A stretch of DNA of 64,000 bases from Campylorhamphus procurvoides (GCA_013396655.1 WBMV01000852.1:310001-374000), one strand, 5' to 3'. Positions 35,793-50,019 are shown, counted from the stretch's first letter. Numbers and translations: made by a program. Notes: generated by a model from the letters alone, not told the origin.

Positions 35793-38700
35793 TGTCAGTG
35801 CCAGCTACTGCCAGTGAATTACACAATAGCTCAGTGGAAGAGGAAAATTAAGCAGGACTGATGAGGAAGACAAGATATGGTTTTCAATGAGATTTGAAAA
35901 CAGAGACAGAGAGTTGATTGAGTTCCTATCACTGTGAGATCTAGAGGTGCTAAACAACCAGGTTTCCACAGCTGTGCTGGTGGGAATATCGACTAGATGG
36001 AATTACTCCTCCTGGAAGGTAATAACCTGCTAGTACTGCTGTGCTGCTTGGAGGGGATTATTTTGTCATGGGAGGAAAGAAACAAACCTTTCTTTCTCTG
36101 ACCCTGAGTCTTAGGGAGATCCGTCTGCAATAACATGGTACTTAAATTTCCCTTGACTGCTTTGCGGAGAAAGTAGTGTCAGAGAAGTGATGGAGACACA
36201 GTGGTGGAGAGAAAGTTTGTAGGTAACAACTCTACTATTATCAATACAAAGAGCACATCTATACCGTGAGGCCCCATCTACATTGTGATGGGTAAAGGTG
36301 CAGGAAAGAGAACCTTTGAGTGTGCTGAGCCTCTGAGCATGATCTCTGCTGTCCCTGACATGTGCTGTGCCTTGGCTGTGGTTCAGATGTGCTGGATGGA
36401 TGAGAGACCAGGAGGCAAAGCAACTGGTCTGCGCTTCCTCTTCAGATCCTGTGGCTAAATGACAATGAGGCAGATCAACTACACTCAAGATTTCCCCTTC
36501 CAGACAACTGTAGGCAATGTCAGATGATGACAGGGCAGAATGAGATTGACAGCAGGCTGAGAACTGCAATGAGCTGACAAGTGGTATAGGCATGGTGAGA
36601 GAGAGATGAGGGTGTGCAAGCAACTGCACACTAAGTGTGGAAGACATAAGAGGGAGAAGGAGGATTATGAATGCTGAAATTTTTAGAATGCTAATTTTCC
36701 AAGATTGTCTTCCTTTTCTATGATGCTCCATCTCCAATTACATTATTAATGCTTTGTTTTATGAAAGCTAGTTCCAGCTGACCAACACACTGTATGAAAC
36801 AAGGCACATCACGAATTGGTGAGTCAATCTGGTGAATTGAAGAGGAAAAAAAAAATCCCTATTTCTGAAAATTGTCTTTAAAAAAAAATTAAACCACACA
36901 GAAACAAAAATACCAAAGAAGCTGCCTCTATAACTCATTTTTTACAACTGTATTTCCAAATACAGCTGCTCTCTATTCACACAGGTGTCTGCCAGTTGTG
37001 CCTGGCTTAATGGGGTGCCTGGAGTCCAGGAGGATGCCCTCATGGTGAATCCTCTGCAGTTCACATTAGGAAGTATCATTACAGACCACACTGTTGCTCT
37101 GTAATGGCCCAGTGGAATGAGTGAGCTGAATGGGGCTCCATTGCTAGTGGAGGTTTGCCTGTTCCTTTTCAAGCTGAAAAATCATGTTTCATTGGAATGG
37201 AGGAGATTAGGGACTCCTTACAAACAAATCAGCTTACAAGGTTTTGGAAAAACTTTTCAACAAGTTCCTTCAGTTGCAGAATGGTCTCTGTCAAAGCACC
37301 CCACCTCTCTGGTGCCCTGCTCTACCTTTAATAATGTTGGAATCCTGTTTCCCCTGTGATGAGTAACCTGAAGAGAGCAGATGGGCTCCTCGCTCTGACT
37401 GCCTGCTGCCAGAGATGCTCCAGCTAACCAAGAGAAACATGGCCTCTGGGAGCCCTGGCAATGGCTCTGCTTGGGGGGGACCGTGGGTGGAGACAGTCAG
37501 GAAACCAAAGGTTTCATGGAAAATGAGCAGGATTTGTGGATGGCTGAGCACAGTGGTGAATTTATATGGAATCTATATGGATCTTCTGCTACCTCAAAAA
37601 CAAGAAGCGTGGCTGAGGGGGAAAAGATCAGCATTGATTAAGCTGACAGTTCTGCTAATGTCACTGTGGACACAGCCACTTTCCTTTTCTTTGCCAGCAG
37701 CAGCTTCAATAATAAGATGCAGAGGGAGAAGGAGGGAGTGTCAGCACTGGGCTGCTCACAGTGCTGCTGGCAGTATTTAGATGAGAAACTGGTGCTGTGA
37801 TGGATGGCCATGATGCAAAGATACATAGTGATCAGTGCTCTGGAAATGCAGGCAGATTAAGTAGGACTGTGCCTGACTAGTCTGAAGTTTACTCTACCAA
37901 GAGCCCGTTGTTAGATGCTAATCGCTTTTTGTTCTCCACGAATAAAATTTGTACAGAACTCTCAACAGTTCTTGCAAATACGTTGGCAGGTGCTGCTTCC
38001 TCACTTTGGCCTAGATCTGCTTGCTTGGTCCTAACAAGCCAAGTTGTACATCAAGCTTTGACAGATCTGAGTGGTCCAGCTGTCCTGTCTCCATGCCCTG
38101 GTCCTGCATCCAGTGCCCCCATTGATTAGCCCTTGTTCAAGCTGGCTGAATGGCACTGTTATCTCACCATGGTCTGAAGACAAACTCAATTCGTAAACTC
38201 TATACTGTTCTATGGGAGTTTTTTCCAAATTCTACTTTCCTTCTGGCAGCCATGGAGGATTGATACAGCTCTGACTAAGCACCTCTAGACTCATGACCTA
38301 GTGTAAGGCAGTGTAAGTCAGTGTGTTACTGGCTGGTTTGGAATGTGCTTACAAGCTGTGTTAGACGGGATAGTCTTTGTCATCTTCACAGACAACAGTT
38401 AGGGCTGGATTGAATAGAGATAAACCACAGGTAAAGAATGTGATCCATAGTAACTGTGCCCTGTACCTGTACCAAGCCTGATGAATGAAACTAAATCTTT
38501 CATACTCACAGTTTTAGCCTTAGACCTCGCCTTTAGAAAAGGAGGATGGTGATGTAGAAATATTGTGTGCATTATCATCAACACATGGGTTTGCACACTG
38601 GGTCCTAAGTGTGTTTAACTAGTTAAGAAAAAGTCCACCAAATCTTGTATCTTTCAGTGGCTTTCAAGTCTTACATTAGACCACTGGTATTGGATTTACG

Positions 38701-41700
38701 CCTCATTCCGTCCATTTTCATGGACAGATTCAGATTAAGTGAAGGGTGTTTCTGGTTTTATAAGCCTCATGCGTATTGGACGAAGTTAGCTGTGATGAGC
38801 AGCTCTGAGAAGAGCCATTTGTACAAGCACCCAGACATCATTTTTTGGATCCATATCTTCCTGGTCATTATGAAGAGGTAATCTTTGACATCTTTGAAAA
38901 CACCTCGTCAGGCTGTTTCAAAGTAAGTTTCAGCTCAGAAATGAGGATAAACTTTAGTTTTAATTTTGTAGGAGTTAAATTGAATGTTATTGACATCTCC
39001 AACAGTAGACTTCACATATAGAATATTATGGATATCTATCTCATGTTTCCACTTAGCCAGCGGCACTGTCTTTGCTGTCTGTTTCATCCAAGGACAAAAG
39101 TCATTTGTTAGGATAGCAAATTTCCTTCCACTCTTGCAAATTAGCATTAGAGCATCACTACAGAAATAATCCATACTATCTGGATTATGGCAATGAAATT
39201 GCTATAAATGAAAGCTGGTTTCTAAACTAATATTTAGAGAAGAGGAGAGAGAGATGTGCACATGAGGGGCATTACTAAACAGATTTCAGTATTTACTTTT
39301 CTGGCAGAGATTCTGTTTCTCCTGAAAGGGTAATGCACATCTATCTCGCAAGGAGTTTCCTTTGAGGGTTTAAATGAAGAGTGAAGCTTTAAGAACAAAG
39401 TGAAAATGGAAGAAGAAATATACTGCCATGGGAAGCTCAAAAATGAGGCGCTTGGGGTTTCAGAGAGTTATCATTAATCCCCTCCTGCCTCGAGGGCATT
39501 GCTGTGTGACCATCAAAATGACACACATGCAGCTGCCTGGCAGGTTGCCACATCTCCGGGTTTGATGGACTTTGCCCTGGGGATGGCTAAACCTCCAGCT
39601 GTTCAGAATGGCAGTTTGTTTTCCTCAACAAATTCACTCAGATGTTTATCTGACCTATCTGAATCCACAAAAGTCGATTAGAAATTGTTTCAAATGTTTT
39701 TTCAACACCTTTTCCTTCCTGAAACCTGGGAACACAAGCAGCCATCAAAAGGCAGCTGTCTTGCCTGAGTGTTGCTTTGCCTTTAGATTGGGATCAATGG
39801 CTGTACTGGGACATACTGGGTTGTACTGCCTAAGGTTGCTGTTGTACTCATGGCTTAACAAAACATGTAATAAGGTTCATCTTATCAGTACAGGGGGGAA
39901 AACACAGGCACCTGTCTGTCTGGTGTGCTGTAAGACTGTGAAGCTCATATTTTCCCCCAGGACAGCATGAAACAGTCACTAACTGGTTCCTTGGGGCAGT
40001 ACAGCCCACACAGTGGTGTGGTAAAAGCACGTGCTTCAAATAGGTAAAAGGAGGCAAAGGGTGAGTCAGAAATATACTCCAAAAGACAAAGTGAGCTCTT
40101 CAAAGTGAGCAGGAGCTCAGTGATAGAGCTTAGGGTGTGCTGGAGGAATCAGCCACAGGCTGGGGCTGGCAGCAAGGGCTCCCAGGAAGGTGGTGTGTGT
40201 CATGGCTGAGCCATCAGTGCCTGGAATGGTTTGGGTGCCATCAGCTCAGCAGCTTGGGCATCCTCCAGATCAAGAGATTTAGAGCAATGAAAAACTGTTC
40301 AATAATAACTGACAAAATGTAAGCATTGATTCTGAAAATGCTGCACGGATATGATAAAAGAGCAGGTATGTGATGGATGACAGAGAAATGTGGGAACCAC
40401 TTGTTTGGTTTTGTTTGGGATTGAGTAAAAGATGAGAGAGAGAAGAGGATCTCCTGATGGTACCATGAATTGTAACACTGTAAGACTCAGACCACATAAC
40501 ATACCTCAGGACCTCCTCTCGCATCCTATGTAGCTGTGCACAGATACAGGGATGGCTACTGTGATATCTGACTCCTGCAGATATAAAGCTTATTTGCTTT
40601 TATAAAAAGATTGAGCTGGAAGTACAACTCATGATTGCAAACTGGGAAAGAGAACAGATATTTCCAAAGCTACTGCCAATCCCCTTACAAGGATATGATT
40701 TGACTCCTGCACATACTCAAGAGGAACCTATGACTAAACACGTAGATCTGAACTGAACTGCATTAACAGATTTGTATTCATTATGACTTCTAAGCTCCAA
40801 AAATAAGAGTCTTTAAAAAAAATTAATTAAAAGGAGACCAGGGGTGATGCTAAAAAAGACTCCAACTAGCAAATCCTTCTGAAATATTGGGAACAACTGT
40901 ACATATTTTTCAGCAGTGAAAGAACTAAAATGCAGGTGTATTCTGACTCAGATAAATCTTAAGTTTCCCCTGTGTACAACTGAGAGTGTAAATTGGAGAA
41001 AGACTGCTGCAGGGAAATGAAAGTTCCCTTGCCAGATGAGGACTTGGCTCTTCTTGCTCAAATACATGTTTTCAGAACTGTTTACTTTGTGATAGACAGC
41101 TCTAAATCCAGGACTTTCAATCCCTTAGCAAAACTCCTGAACATAGTGAATGCACCTGCAATAGACAGGATTCAGGGAAACTCTTACTGAAGTCAGTGGG
41201 ACCTGCTAGTCTGACTGATTCCACCCAGTGCAGGTGAGAGCAAAAGGGATGGTGTCACCTCTCCAGCCCTTTGCTCTTTTTCCCAGCGCTACCAGTAACA
41301 CAGAGAAAAGTGCTGCATCATTTCCAAGCAGCCTCCACACCTGAAACCAGTGAGCTCACTATTCTGCAGACAGGCAGGGCCAGGACACAGTCAGAAACTC
41401 AGAGTTAACTGCATTGAACTGGCTCAAGCTTGAACACACCAGTAGCAGCCTCTCATAAGAGACCAAAGTTCTCAGGGCTCAACTGGACGATAAGGTCAAG
41501 AACTGGGATTTTTTATTCCAGTTTTTTAGAATTTCTGCCCCCAAACCTACAGATGATGTCTACTCCCTTATTTAAAAGCTCATATTTTGATAAGGATACT
41601 AATGCAGTGGAGGAATACATGTCACTCAAACAGTATTACAGACTAAGTAGGCAGCCAGGTATTTTCTAAAAAGCTGTGAAATGGCTAGTATTTGCATGCA

Positions 41701-41904
41701 CAACCTTTCTTTGCTGGGAAAGATTTCAGCTTTTCAGTTGTCTGAAAATACAGACAACAACTGGCTGTGCATGGAACCTGTTAACTTTCATCCAGAGCTG
41801 GATGACCGCTATGAAATGCAAGCAAAACACTTCAAACTGGCCTCATCTAAGCCACCTCACATCACTTGTCTTATTTGTTAACTATAAGCTTTAAATTAGA
41901 GAAA
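35793..41904. other. Unique non-coding stretch, no gene confirmed
   Basis: The longest open frame of the window (208 codons, minus strand, 36,737-36,111) lies here and is treated separately. Around 39,500-39,700 the DNA keeps some CpGs and has CAAAATGACACACATGCAGC with an E-box, a weak regulatory candidate. The rest shows no gene, RNA or repeat that I recognise. An A/T-rich run is at 36,846-36,890. Confidence 0.5.
36111..36737 (-). other. Longest open frame of the window, 208 codons, unassigned
   Basis: The frame opens with MEMEHHRKGRQSWKISILKI and then a hydrophobic stretch at about residues 15-38 (ISILKISAFIILLLPLMSST) that could pass for a membrane or signal-anchor segment. The rest is rich in serine, histidine and leucine with scattered cysteines. 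No domain or family is recognised. There is no CpG island, Kozak-like context or polyadenylation signal clearly linked to it. In 64 kb of non-coding DNA one frame of this size is only mildly surprising. I judge it probably not a gene, possibly part of an unrecognised repeat. Confidence 0.15.
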
Positions 41905-42150
41905 TTATAGAAAAGAGAGACTGGGAGGCCACTTAAAAGTCATTTGATCCATCTACTGCCCCATGGCAGGTTCAGCTTTAGTTACGCCACTTCTCTCTGT
42001 CTTGTTTAATCTGTTTTCCAAAATCATCAGTGGTGGAGATTCCAGAATAACTCACCACTAGGTATAAAGAAAAAGATGTGCTTCATCAAATATGCAACTC
42101 TTTAGCTAGCAGCTTCTCTCTATGTTAATCTGATGTACAACACATCCACC
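41905..42150 (-). mobile_element. CR1/L3-type LINE 3' end, minus strand
   Basis: The plus strand begins ATTATAGAAAAGAGAGACTG GGAGGCC, then CATTTGATCCATCTACTGCCCC, TTTAATCTGTTTTCCAAAAT, CATCAGTGGTGGAGATTCCA and AACTCACCACTAGG. This parallels the reverse complement of a CR1/L3 3' end ('gaatcatagaaa..agggctggaagggacctcgagaggtcatctagtcc...ctgccc...tccaatgatggagattccacaacctccctagg'). The element starts at its 3' terminus at about 41,905 and fades out rightwards. Substitution level suggests an old insertion. Confidence 0.68.
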
Positions 42151-45100
42151 ATGTGGTTTACTAATCCTTCAAGAAAACAGCCTGATCCTTTTGGGACATG
42201 CAAATCTCAGGTCTGGAAAATGGAAAATACATGCTAACATTTGCCTGTAAGGTTGTTAATGGTAATGTACATGGATGAATTTTGGCTAGATGGGATCTCT
42301 GGTCTACTGTACTTATGCAGTAGCCTTTAAGATCTTAATTATAATGAATGGGATTAAGCACACACTGAGCAGCTCTCATGTAGTGCCCTATTAGTGATTT
42401 CACTGAGACTATTCAGCTCTTTCTTTGCCTTCCCAAGGCATAAGGTAAAAATGGACTGAACTCTGTGTTTGGTTCATTCCCTTCTTTCCCTTGTGCTTTA
42501 ATCCCTGAGCATAGTTTTATGGAGGGGGTAAAAGTGCCTCACAAAAGGGACCCCCCCAAGCTCAGTGCCACAGTCATTGGGAGAAGAGTGCCACATGTTC
42601 CTTGGTGAGCCTCTTCCACACTTCAGGTCCAGCTATCAAAGTGGCAGGGGAACAGAAACTTGTAAGGATACCACCAGCACATTATGGATTTAGAACTTTT
42701 TAAATAACTAATGTCCACATCTTAATCCCAGTCATATTAGCTGAAATCCTAACCAGTCTTGTAGGAACTGCAAGTGGGTGGAAAGGAAAAAATATTTGTA
42801 AATGGATGAGAGGAAGCAGCAGGAAGAAGTTTTCACAGCAGAAGCAATTCAAAGCTAATCCCAGGCTCTGCTGTGTGACAGTGCCTCTGAACACACTCTT
42901 ATTTACTGACGAAGAGCAATTGACTTTTGGGTAATGCTGAATTGTACTGTTTATATGTTTTAAGCATTTTTCCAGAACTGCATACTTCACAGGAATATGT
43001 GAGACAAACCAGCAATGGAAAAGAGCAATTGTAAACTAGTTAACAGGCCTGACTGTCATTTTTATTCAGCCTGTACGTGTAAAGCTTTTTTAAAGTAGTT
43101 TTAAGGAAAATGAGACTCAAACCTCCTGAGCTTACACTCTTACACAATCTGAGGAGCTGTTATAAAGCTTGGATTCCCTTCTTCAGCCCATGGAATATAA
43201 ATCAGAGAATATTAAAATTGAAAAAAATAATTCTGCGTGGGTTAACCCTGGGGAAATCCATGATTCCAGTGATGGAGAGTAACAGTATAAAACTTGTTTA
43301 TCCCTATCAGGTACTGCAGGTACTACCATCAATTCCTGATTCACAACCAGCTCTCTACATTAGTTGTACTTTTTTCATGTCCTCGTATTCCAACATTTTT
43401 GTAGATTGAAGCTTCCTAATTTGAAAGACATATTTGGATGTTGACCACACAAAACACTTGCTTCTCTGGCAGATCAAAACTCCCTTTTCCCAGCCGAGCA
43501 GACATATATATTCCACCTGCTTCCTAAGCCAGGACTTGTAGAGTTTCACTTTTTGGCATCACTTAAGAAGCTTTAAGGTTAGAGAGGGATGTAAATTAAA
43601 AGATTTGAGGCTCCGAGGGGTTGTACCCACTGTGAGTGTTCGTTGTTTGTTAGTTTTGATGATTTGTTTGGGTTTGGGTTTTGTTTGTTTTTGTTTGGGG
43701 TTTTGTTTGTTTTTTTCTTCTTTATACAAAATACTTGAATGTGGTGGAGTTAGAGACATTGCCAAATTGCTGGCCTACCACTTGTGATCTTTTTCTCACT
43801 ATGACTTGTCCTCCTGTTTGTAAATGTTCTTGTTTCAGTAGATTTGGGCTGTTTTCTGGGTGTTTTAACTTCTTCTCAGAATAAGGCCCCAAAGAGAGAG
43901 TTAAGGAAGAAAAAATTAGGAGGACAAATCCTTGGTGGTAGAAAAATTGAACTAAAATACTATTCTTACACTTAGAACTTTCACAGATACTTTTTATTAG
44001 CACGTATCCAAAAGAGCAACATATCTGTCAAAGGGCTACCTTTGCCGGTATGTCTCAACAAATCTCCAGAAGCTTTGGGTACGCAAGAAACACTGGACAT
44101 TTCCCCACTTTTTTAAACATCACAGTAGAATCAGAAAAAAAATATATTCCTGTTGGTTTCAACATAGCTTTATACTGTCCAGAAATAAGGTAGGAGAAAA
44201 ACCTTTTAGGAAAATGCAGAAATTTCATTAAGAAATAGCAAGTGAAACACTTCTTTGTTAATCATAATTAACAGTTCAAAGCCACTTGCCTCTCAAAGTG
44301 TCTGCTTTGATTCCTGTCAGATGCAGAGGCAGTGATATATGACATGACGTTCATCAACTAATTTTTAACATAAAAAGATGTGATGATTTTTCTCTAATTG
44401 AGGGGATAGGAAAGCAAGCTTTTTTTTTTTTTAATAAATGAGCTTGAGAAATAATTTAAATGGCTGTCAAATCTCCAGCAGCAGGTAGCAGAACACTGGA
44501 TGGAAGATCTTTGCATTCAGTTTTTGGCTGTTCCAAATGTTTCTCTTTTAAAAGTATTTTACTTTCTGACATTTCCGATGTTACTTATAGGAATAGTTTT
44601 TCCCTGTTTTTAAGAAATGTCCTGTTCAAATTTGCCTGCTGACTTCAATCTGCTGTTCTGACAGCTTTCTTTGGGACTAGCTGCCTCTTCTGCAGTGTAT
44701 TCCAATTGAGAGGTTTCAAAGTAGTTTCATTTTATTTTTGATATTCCTGTGACTATCAAGTAGCATGCTGGCCTTTTTCTTTCTAGTTGGCTACTCTAGT
44801 GTTTCTTTCTCTTTACTCTCCACTGACTCCCAGCACATTTTTGTTTTATAGGTGGATATTGTTTTGTGTACTCTTCTTCACATGCTATTTTTCTTGGTCT
44901 CTGGATTCTACAATTAGCATGATTCTGCCTTTTTAAATTACTATTTTAGAGTAGATTATCTATCAGCATAGTCTGGAATAACTAATAGAATAGTCAGCTA
45001 AAATGACTCCGTAGTAGAGGAACTTTTGAGTGTGATCTGCTCACAGCAGAGATCCAAGTCTGTGCTCTAGCTGAGAGCTCAGGGGAGAAGGGGTGGCTGC

Positions 45101-45734
45101 TCCTACTTCACATTGAGTATCTCAGGATGTCACTGATGAGTGCAGCAGTGTATTTCCCTGTGTCCAAAACCTGCCCCTTCAGATTTACACAGGCTGTGGA
45201 GAGCATTTCAAGCTATACAAAAAGAAACTGAAAAGCCAGCAGAAACACTGGTACAAGGGAGTTTAAAATCAGGCTGTGAAAATATACAGGTTATTTTTTG
45301 TTTCTTTGTCTGTATCAGTGGTTCAAGATTATAACCATAACCCAAGACTGTCTTTTGGTTTGTCCCTGACACAGGACTTTCCCTCTCTTCCCTTGTTACC
45401 AATCTGGTAGCTTGGAAGTGTGACTGCCTCTGCTTTTGTCTCAGTGCAGTGTATGAAAAGCAGACTCATGCAGCAAGAAGGGTCCTGGAGGCCTTGGTGG
45501 AAGAGGAAGGTTGTAGCTGGGAAAAGCAAATGTTCAAAGGAGCCGTAGCTGCTGCTTTGCAAAGACTGACTCAGCCCCCTGGGCATGGGTTTGCCAACAT
45601 AAAGGCAGCTAAACTCAGTGTTTCCATGAAACCAATGAACAGACAGTCATCTTTGAGGTCTGGTACTGACATGTAAAATCTTCCATCAAGTTTACAGAAC
45701 CTTTTGCTGCGGAAGGGGATGAATAAAGCCAGAG
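42151..45734. other. Unique non-coding stretch, no gene seen
   Basis: Contains a T/G-rich simple tract (43,640-43,722) and poly(T) near 44,421-44,432. The pyrimidine-rich part at 44,640-44,990 vaguely recalls reversed CR1 3' sequence but no block is convincing. Open frames are short and without domains. Confidence 0.5.
43640..43722 (+). repeat. T/G-rich low-complexity tract (TTTG-like)
   Basis: An imperfect repetition of TTTG and GTTTGGG words ends in a T-run. The spurious frames across it read as V/F/C/L-rich peptide. Low-complexity DNA, possibly a decayed microsatellite. Confidence 0.7.
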
Positions 45735-45905
45735 CATTTATTTGATTTATTCTCTATGCTATGCTGCTATGTAAATAACGCCAAGACCCTTGCAAGCACC
45801 CAGTATGTATGAACACCCGCTCAGGGAAGGTTCCTGCCCCAAGGAACTTTGGGTCTACATGAGACAGGAGGTCACACAGGAGGGAGAAGCCAGAGGTATT
45901 GTGAC
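45735..45905 (-). repeat. Ancient amniote SINE/LINE-tail fragment
   Basis: CACCCAGTATGTATGAACAC, GGTTCCTGCCCCAAGGAACT and TTGGGTCTACATGAGACAGG followed by ACAGGAGGGAG line up with a repeat common in reptile and bird genomes. That repeat reads 'gcgctgtacaaacac...ggtccctgccccaaagagctt-acaatctaa...gagacagacag'. Three blocks are colinear with correct spacing. The family name (MIR-type SINE) is from memory and uncertain; strand is given relative to the SINE orientation. Confidence 0.5.
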
Positions 45906-48900
45906 CAACAGAAAGTTAATTCATATATGCCCAGTTCATGATTTTGCCTCTCTAACACCCTTGCTGAGTTAGGGTCCTCTCAGAAGTTATGTATCCTTCA
46001 GGCACCAAAACACAACTCTGTTTTCTGGTACTTCACAACATGGGGGAGTATAGCACCAGGTCTATGTGAACAAAAGATGAAACTAATCTAAAAAGTTTGC
46101 TGATTCTACAAAATATTTGGGGAAAATGTTCATTCTGTTTTATATATAAACTAACTTTGTGATCTCTCACCTGCAATTGTTTGCTATCAATATTTTCCTA
46201 GAAAACTCATAAATAGATACAAGATTGAATTATCAGCAAACAGTAAATACCAGTGTTTTCTTTTTTGACAGTCTAGTCTGGAAACCTGGCTCCAAACCCC
46301 TGGAGACCAAAAACACACCATAGGTGTGCCTGCAAAACTAATGTAACAAAGTTTGATATTAGAAATACTCATTGAACACTACAGAAAAAACCTTAATCTC
46401 AGTAAATTTGAAGATTCTTAAAAGACAATTTAGATAACAGAAAGAAGCAGAGTCAAGCATATTGAGTCTCTTTTTGCCTATTCTTGACTCATGTGGAGTC
46501 TCGTTTGGACACTCACTCCCTTCTTTAAACTGAAATATTTGTTGCTGTTCTACAACACAATAAACGAGACTATTTTCATCCACCTAAATTCCAGGTATGA
46601 CACCCTATGAGTAAGAGATCTGCATGTCATCAAATCCTGTACTGAGTCATTTTCCTTAAAGAGACCATTTTTAGTAAAGTCCAGCTTAGCTCTGAGCATC
46701 CCTTTTATGCCAGTACCACGAAATTTGTATCAGCATTATAGGATTATGAATCGGGATCACTTACCCTGTCAACTCTGTCTTCACATTGATACTTCCAGCA
46801 GAGCAGGTGCTGTATTTTATTAGTTACAGAGATTCACTGTGCATCCAGAGCCTGCCCTCTGCACCCTGCTTTTATAACAGGATTCAATACAGCTGAGCAA
46901 ATACAACCTCTGTATTATATATGAAGTACAGGGAGATAATAGGAGCAGGGTAAATGCTCTGAGTAGATACAGTGTGCACAGTGAATCAGAAACACAGAGA
47001 CACTTTGCGAGATGAGGGGAAGGGAGGAGGGAAAATGTGTTTAAGGGCTGCCATGAAGGCCCAGAAAACCCTGCTCAGAGGGTTTCTGTCCCAACCAACT
47101 CCGTAATCCCTACAAAAGGCCTGGATGCAATTACAACTCCAGTACATTTCCATGCCAAACTTCAGTTAAATTCTCAACATTGTAATCAAACAGGGGGAAA
47201 GAGACCCAAAACAAATCCCGTGTACTAGTTCCTATTAACATCCTATCAGTGAAATGACAGCAATTCTCCAGCCAAACAGCTCAATCCATTTGTTTTGTTT
47301 CTACTTACCTCCATTTGTCTCTGGGATATTTAAGGCAAAGGCTCATTTTGTCCTGCAGATTCGGTGCTGCTGCTCAGTATTATTTTGCCAGATCGTAAAA
47401 AGGTTCCTGACCGAAAGGAAGAGGAAAGCAATACGTAAAGCAAACACAGAAGCCCAAGAGGAAAGCTACACCCTAAAGACCAGCACTAATAGCAACGTTG
47501 AGACTCAGAAGGAGAGAACACTCCCAGTTACTAACTTTTTCCATCGTTACATCTGTTGCAAAACAATTTTGCTGAAAACTTCTCTTCCTTCTTGCAAGCA
47601 ATGTTTAGCTATAGTGGAGACTTCAGATAAACTACGTGATGAATGTGGGAGTTGGGAGGTGGGGGAAGGTTTGGGGTTTTTTACGAAGTAAGCAAATTAA
47701 TCAAATATAAACAAGGAGATCAGCTGACTGCTTTAAAAATACAGTGCTAGGCAGTAATTATCACAAGGTGCATTTGTCCATACTTCAGATTTATTTTTTT
47801 TTTTTAAGTCAAAAGTTTTCAGTGGAAGCAGAGTGATATTTGAAATAGCCACCTATGGGACTTTCTGGCCAGAAAGCTTCAGTGCAGCAGAGGTGAATGT
47901 TTAGATGATTAATAACTTAATTTTTTAAGAGCTTGATGGGCAGACAGGGAAAATATGCCAAACTGTCCTTGCCTCAGAGGGAATTTTAGTGCCAAAAAGG
48001 ATCTGCAATGAGAAGGAGAACGCATGATTTCACTTCTAAAGACTTTAAGGGTAGAGATGTGTGGAGAGGCAAAGGGATTTACTGCAGCAGCAGAAGCTGC
48101 TGGGCCCAGCTGTGTTTTCACACCCTTTTCTCAGTGGATTTTAAGTTTCTCCAAGTGCCAGGGCTGATCCTCGGTGTAGGTCATAGGGTAGCTATGTGTG
48201 AGAGCCCACAGAGGCAGCAAGGAAACTTTTGTCACTGACACTTAATATGTGTCTTGGAACAAATAGCAAACAATTTGGTCTGAATTAAAAGGTTTTGACA
48301 GTTACATTTTGCCAAATGTTGGTCAGAAAGGAAAACTAATGGATATATCGCGTTTGAAAATTCCCAGGGTGTAGCAAATTCACTTGTTTTCCAAAAGTCA
48401 GGATCAGGTTCTCCTCCTGCCTCAGAATAAACCTGGAACTACTTCAGGGAGGCTGAGAGAAATTAAGGTCATTCCAGTCACCAGGGTAAATGAAATCTGC
48501 CTGGAGCCCACAGCCAGGAAATGCTGCATCCAGTAGCAGAGGTGTGAAAGAACTGCTGAAGGCAGCAGGGCTGCCAATCGTCCCACTAAAGTAATATTAA
48601 CCCCCACCCCTGTGCCCCTGTAGCCCTGTGATACCTGGCTTTGCAGTTTTTCATCTCCACATGCTGTTGAACTTTTTAAAAAGTTATGAGTTACATAAGG
48701 AGACACACAGATCATGATAACTCAGCTCATGGGAGGAAGGACTTGTCTGGTTCCCATCTGAGATATTAAAAGAGGCCTGAAGGCACTTGGTTCCCAAATC
48801 CCCTTAGATCCAGTGGAGCAGGTGTGCCTGTATCCTTCATGGTCCTTGAAAATTGTAGTCAGCAGCTCCTCCAAGCCTTGTTTTCTGACGGAGTTTTCCA

Positions 48901-50015
48901 ATGTGTGCTCCTCTCAGCCAGCAGCAAACCTAAAAGCCTTTCCATCCAGTCTTCCAAACAGTGGTCATTCAGGAAGGGCTGGCCTTGGGACACAAACCCA
49001 GGAGAGGCAGAATTGTCCCCAGCCCTGGCTTACCCATTGCCTTCAAACTGAGAACTGATCCCTGGGCAGAAGTAACAGAAGGCAAAATCAGATGCATCTC
49101 TCCCCTCCAATTCAGTGCGGCTCTGTGCAAACCCTAGAGCAGAATCTGTCCAAGATTTAAAGACTGAGGCCTTAAAACACTTTACAATGGGTGAGAACTG
49201 ATTTTAGACATTTAAAAAAACATTGGAGTGACCATTTTTTAAAAGAGCAGTTTTGGATTATTCCTTTATGAGTGCTCCTTTTGGTCTGGGACAACATGGA
49301 GTGACAGGACAGTGTACTTTTCCCCTCTATCATTTTCAAAGGAGCCAGTGTTGTTTTCTTTGTAACTGGTTAAATGCTTGACACATGGAATCTGGATAAT
49401 TGAGCCATGTTAATGGTAGAACATAATTCACCTGCCTCCCAGTTGCTTTTAATGAGCTTGGTTGGTATGGATGTTTGGAGTAATTGCCAGGAATGAATTT
49501 GTTTGGGTTTGTACTTTCTCACTCTTTGCAGAGCTGGTCACCTTATGAAGGAAAATCAGTCGAGTAATTCCAGCACAATTTTATTTAAGCTACTGGTTTT
49601 CAAAGGGCCTTTGTGCTTCTTGAAACAGAATATTTTCTTCCTCATTGTTAGTACAGCACCTCCGGGAGTACAGGTAATGTTCTCAGGATTACCAAACCCC
49701 GCAGTACATGCAGCAAGGACAGGGTTTATTGTCAGTCCAGAGGCCATTTACAACCCAAAATAGGGAAATTGTCCTGTTCTCCCCTCTGTATCATTCTGCA
49801 CATTCATTCTATTAATACTTGAGCAGATTATATATTTAGCTTTTGTAATTACAGTAATTATTCTGTACATACCTGCTGTTGCATCGCTGCTTCCTGTACC
49901 CATGAGGAACTGGTTCAGAGGGTTTAGTGGGCACTGAAGTCACTCCCCAGCCAGAGGGGACTTTCTCTGCCCATTTAACTCCCTGTCCCAGGTCTCTAAG
50001 GGGGCAGAGAGCAAA
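45906..50015. other. Unique non-coding stretch, no gene seen
   Basis: A 145-codon plus frame at 47,254-47,691 has no recognisable domain. A near G-quadruplex purine stretch is at about 47,013-47,032 (GAGGGGAAGGGAGGAGGG). A T-run lies at about 47,793-47,805. No repeat family was recognised. Confidence 0.5.
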
Positions 50016-50019
50016 CAGG

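Noticed and set aside
44640..44990. Pyrimidine-rich stretch reminiscent of reversed CR1
   Set aside because: No diagnostic CR1 block could be aligned by eye.
47254..47691. 145-codon plus frame with a basic stretch
   Set aside because: The lysine/arginine-rich part is not a recognised motif; no context supports a gene.
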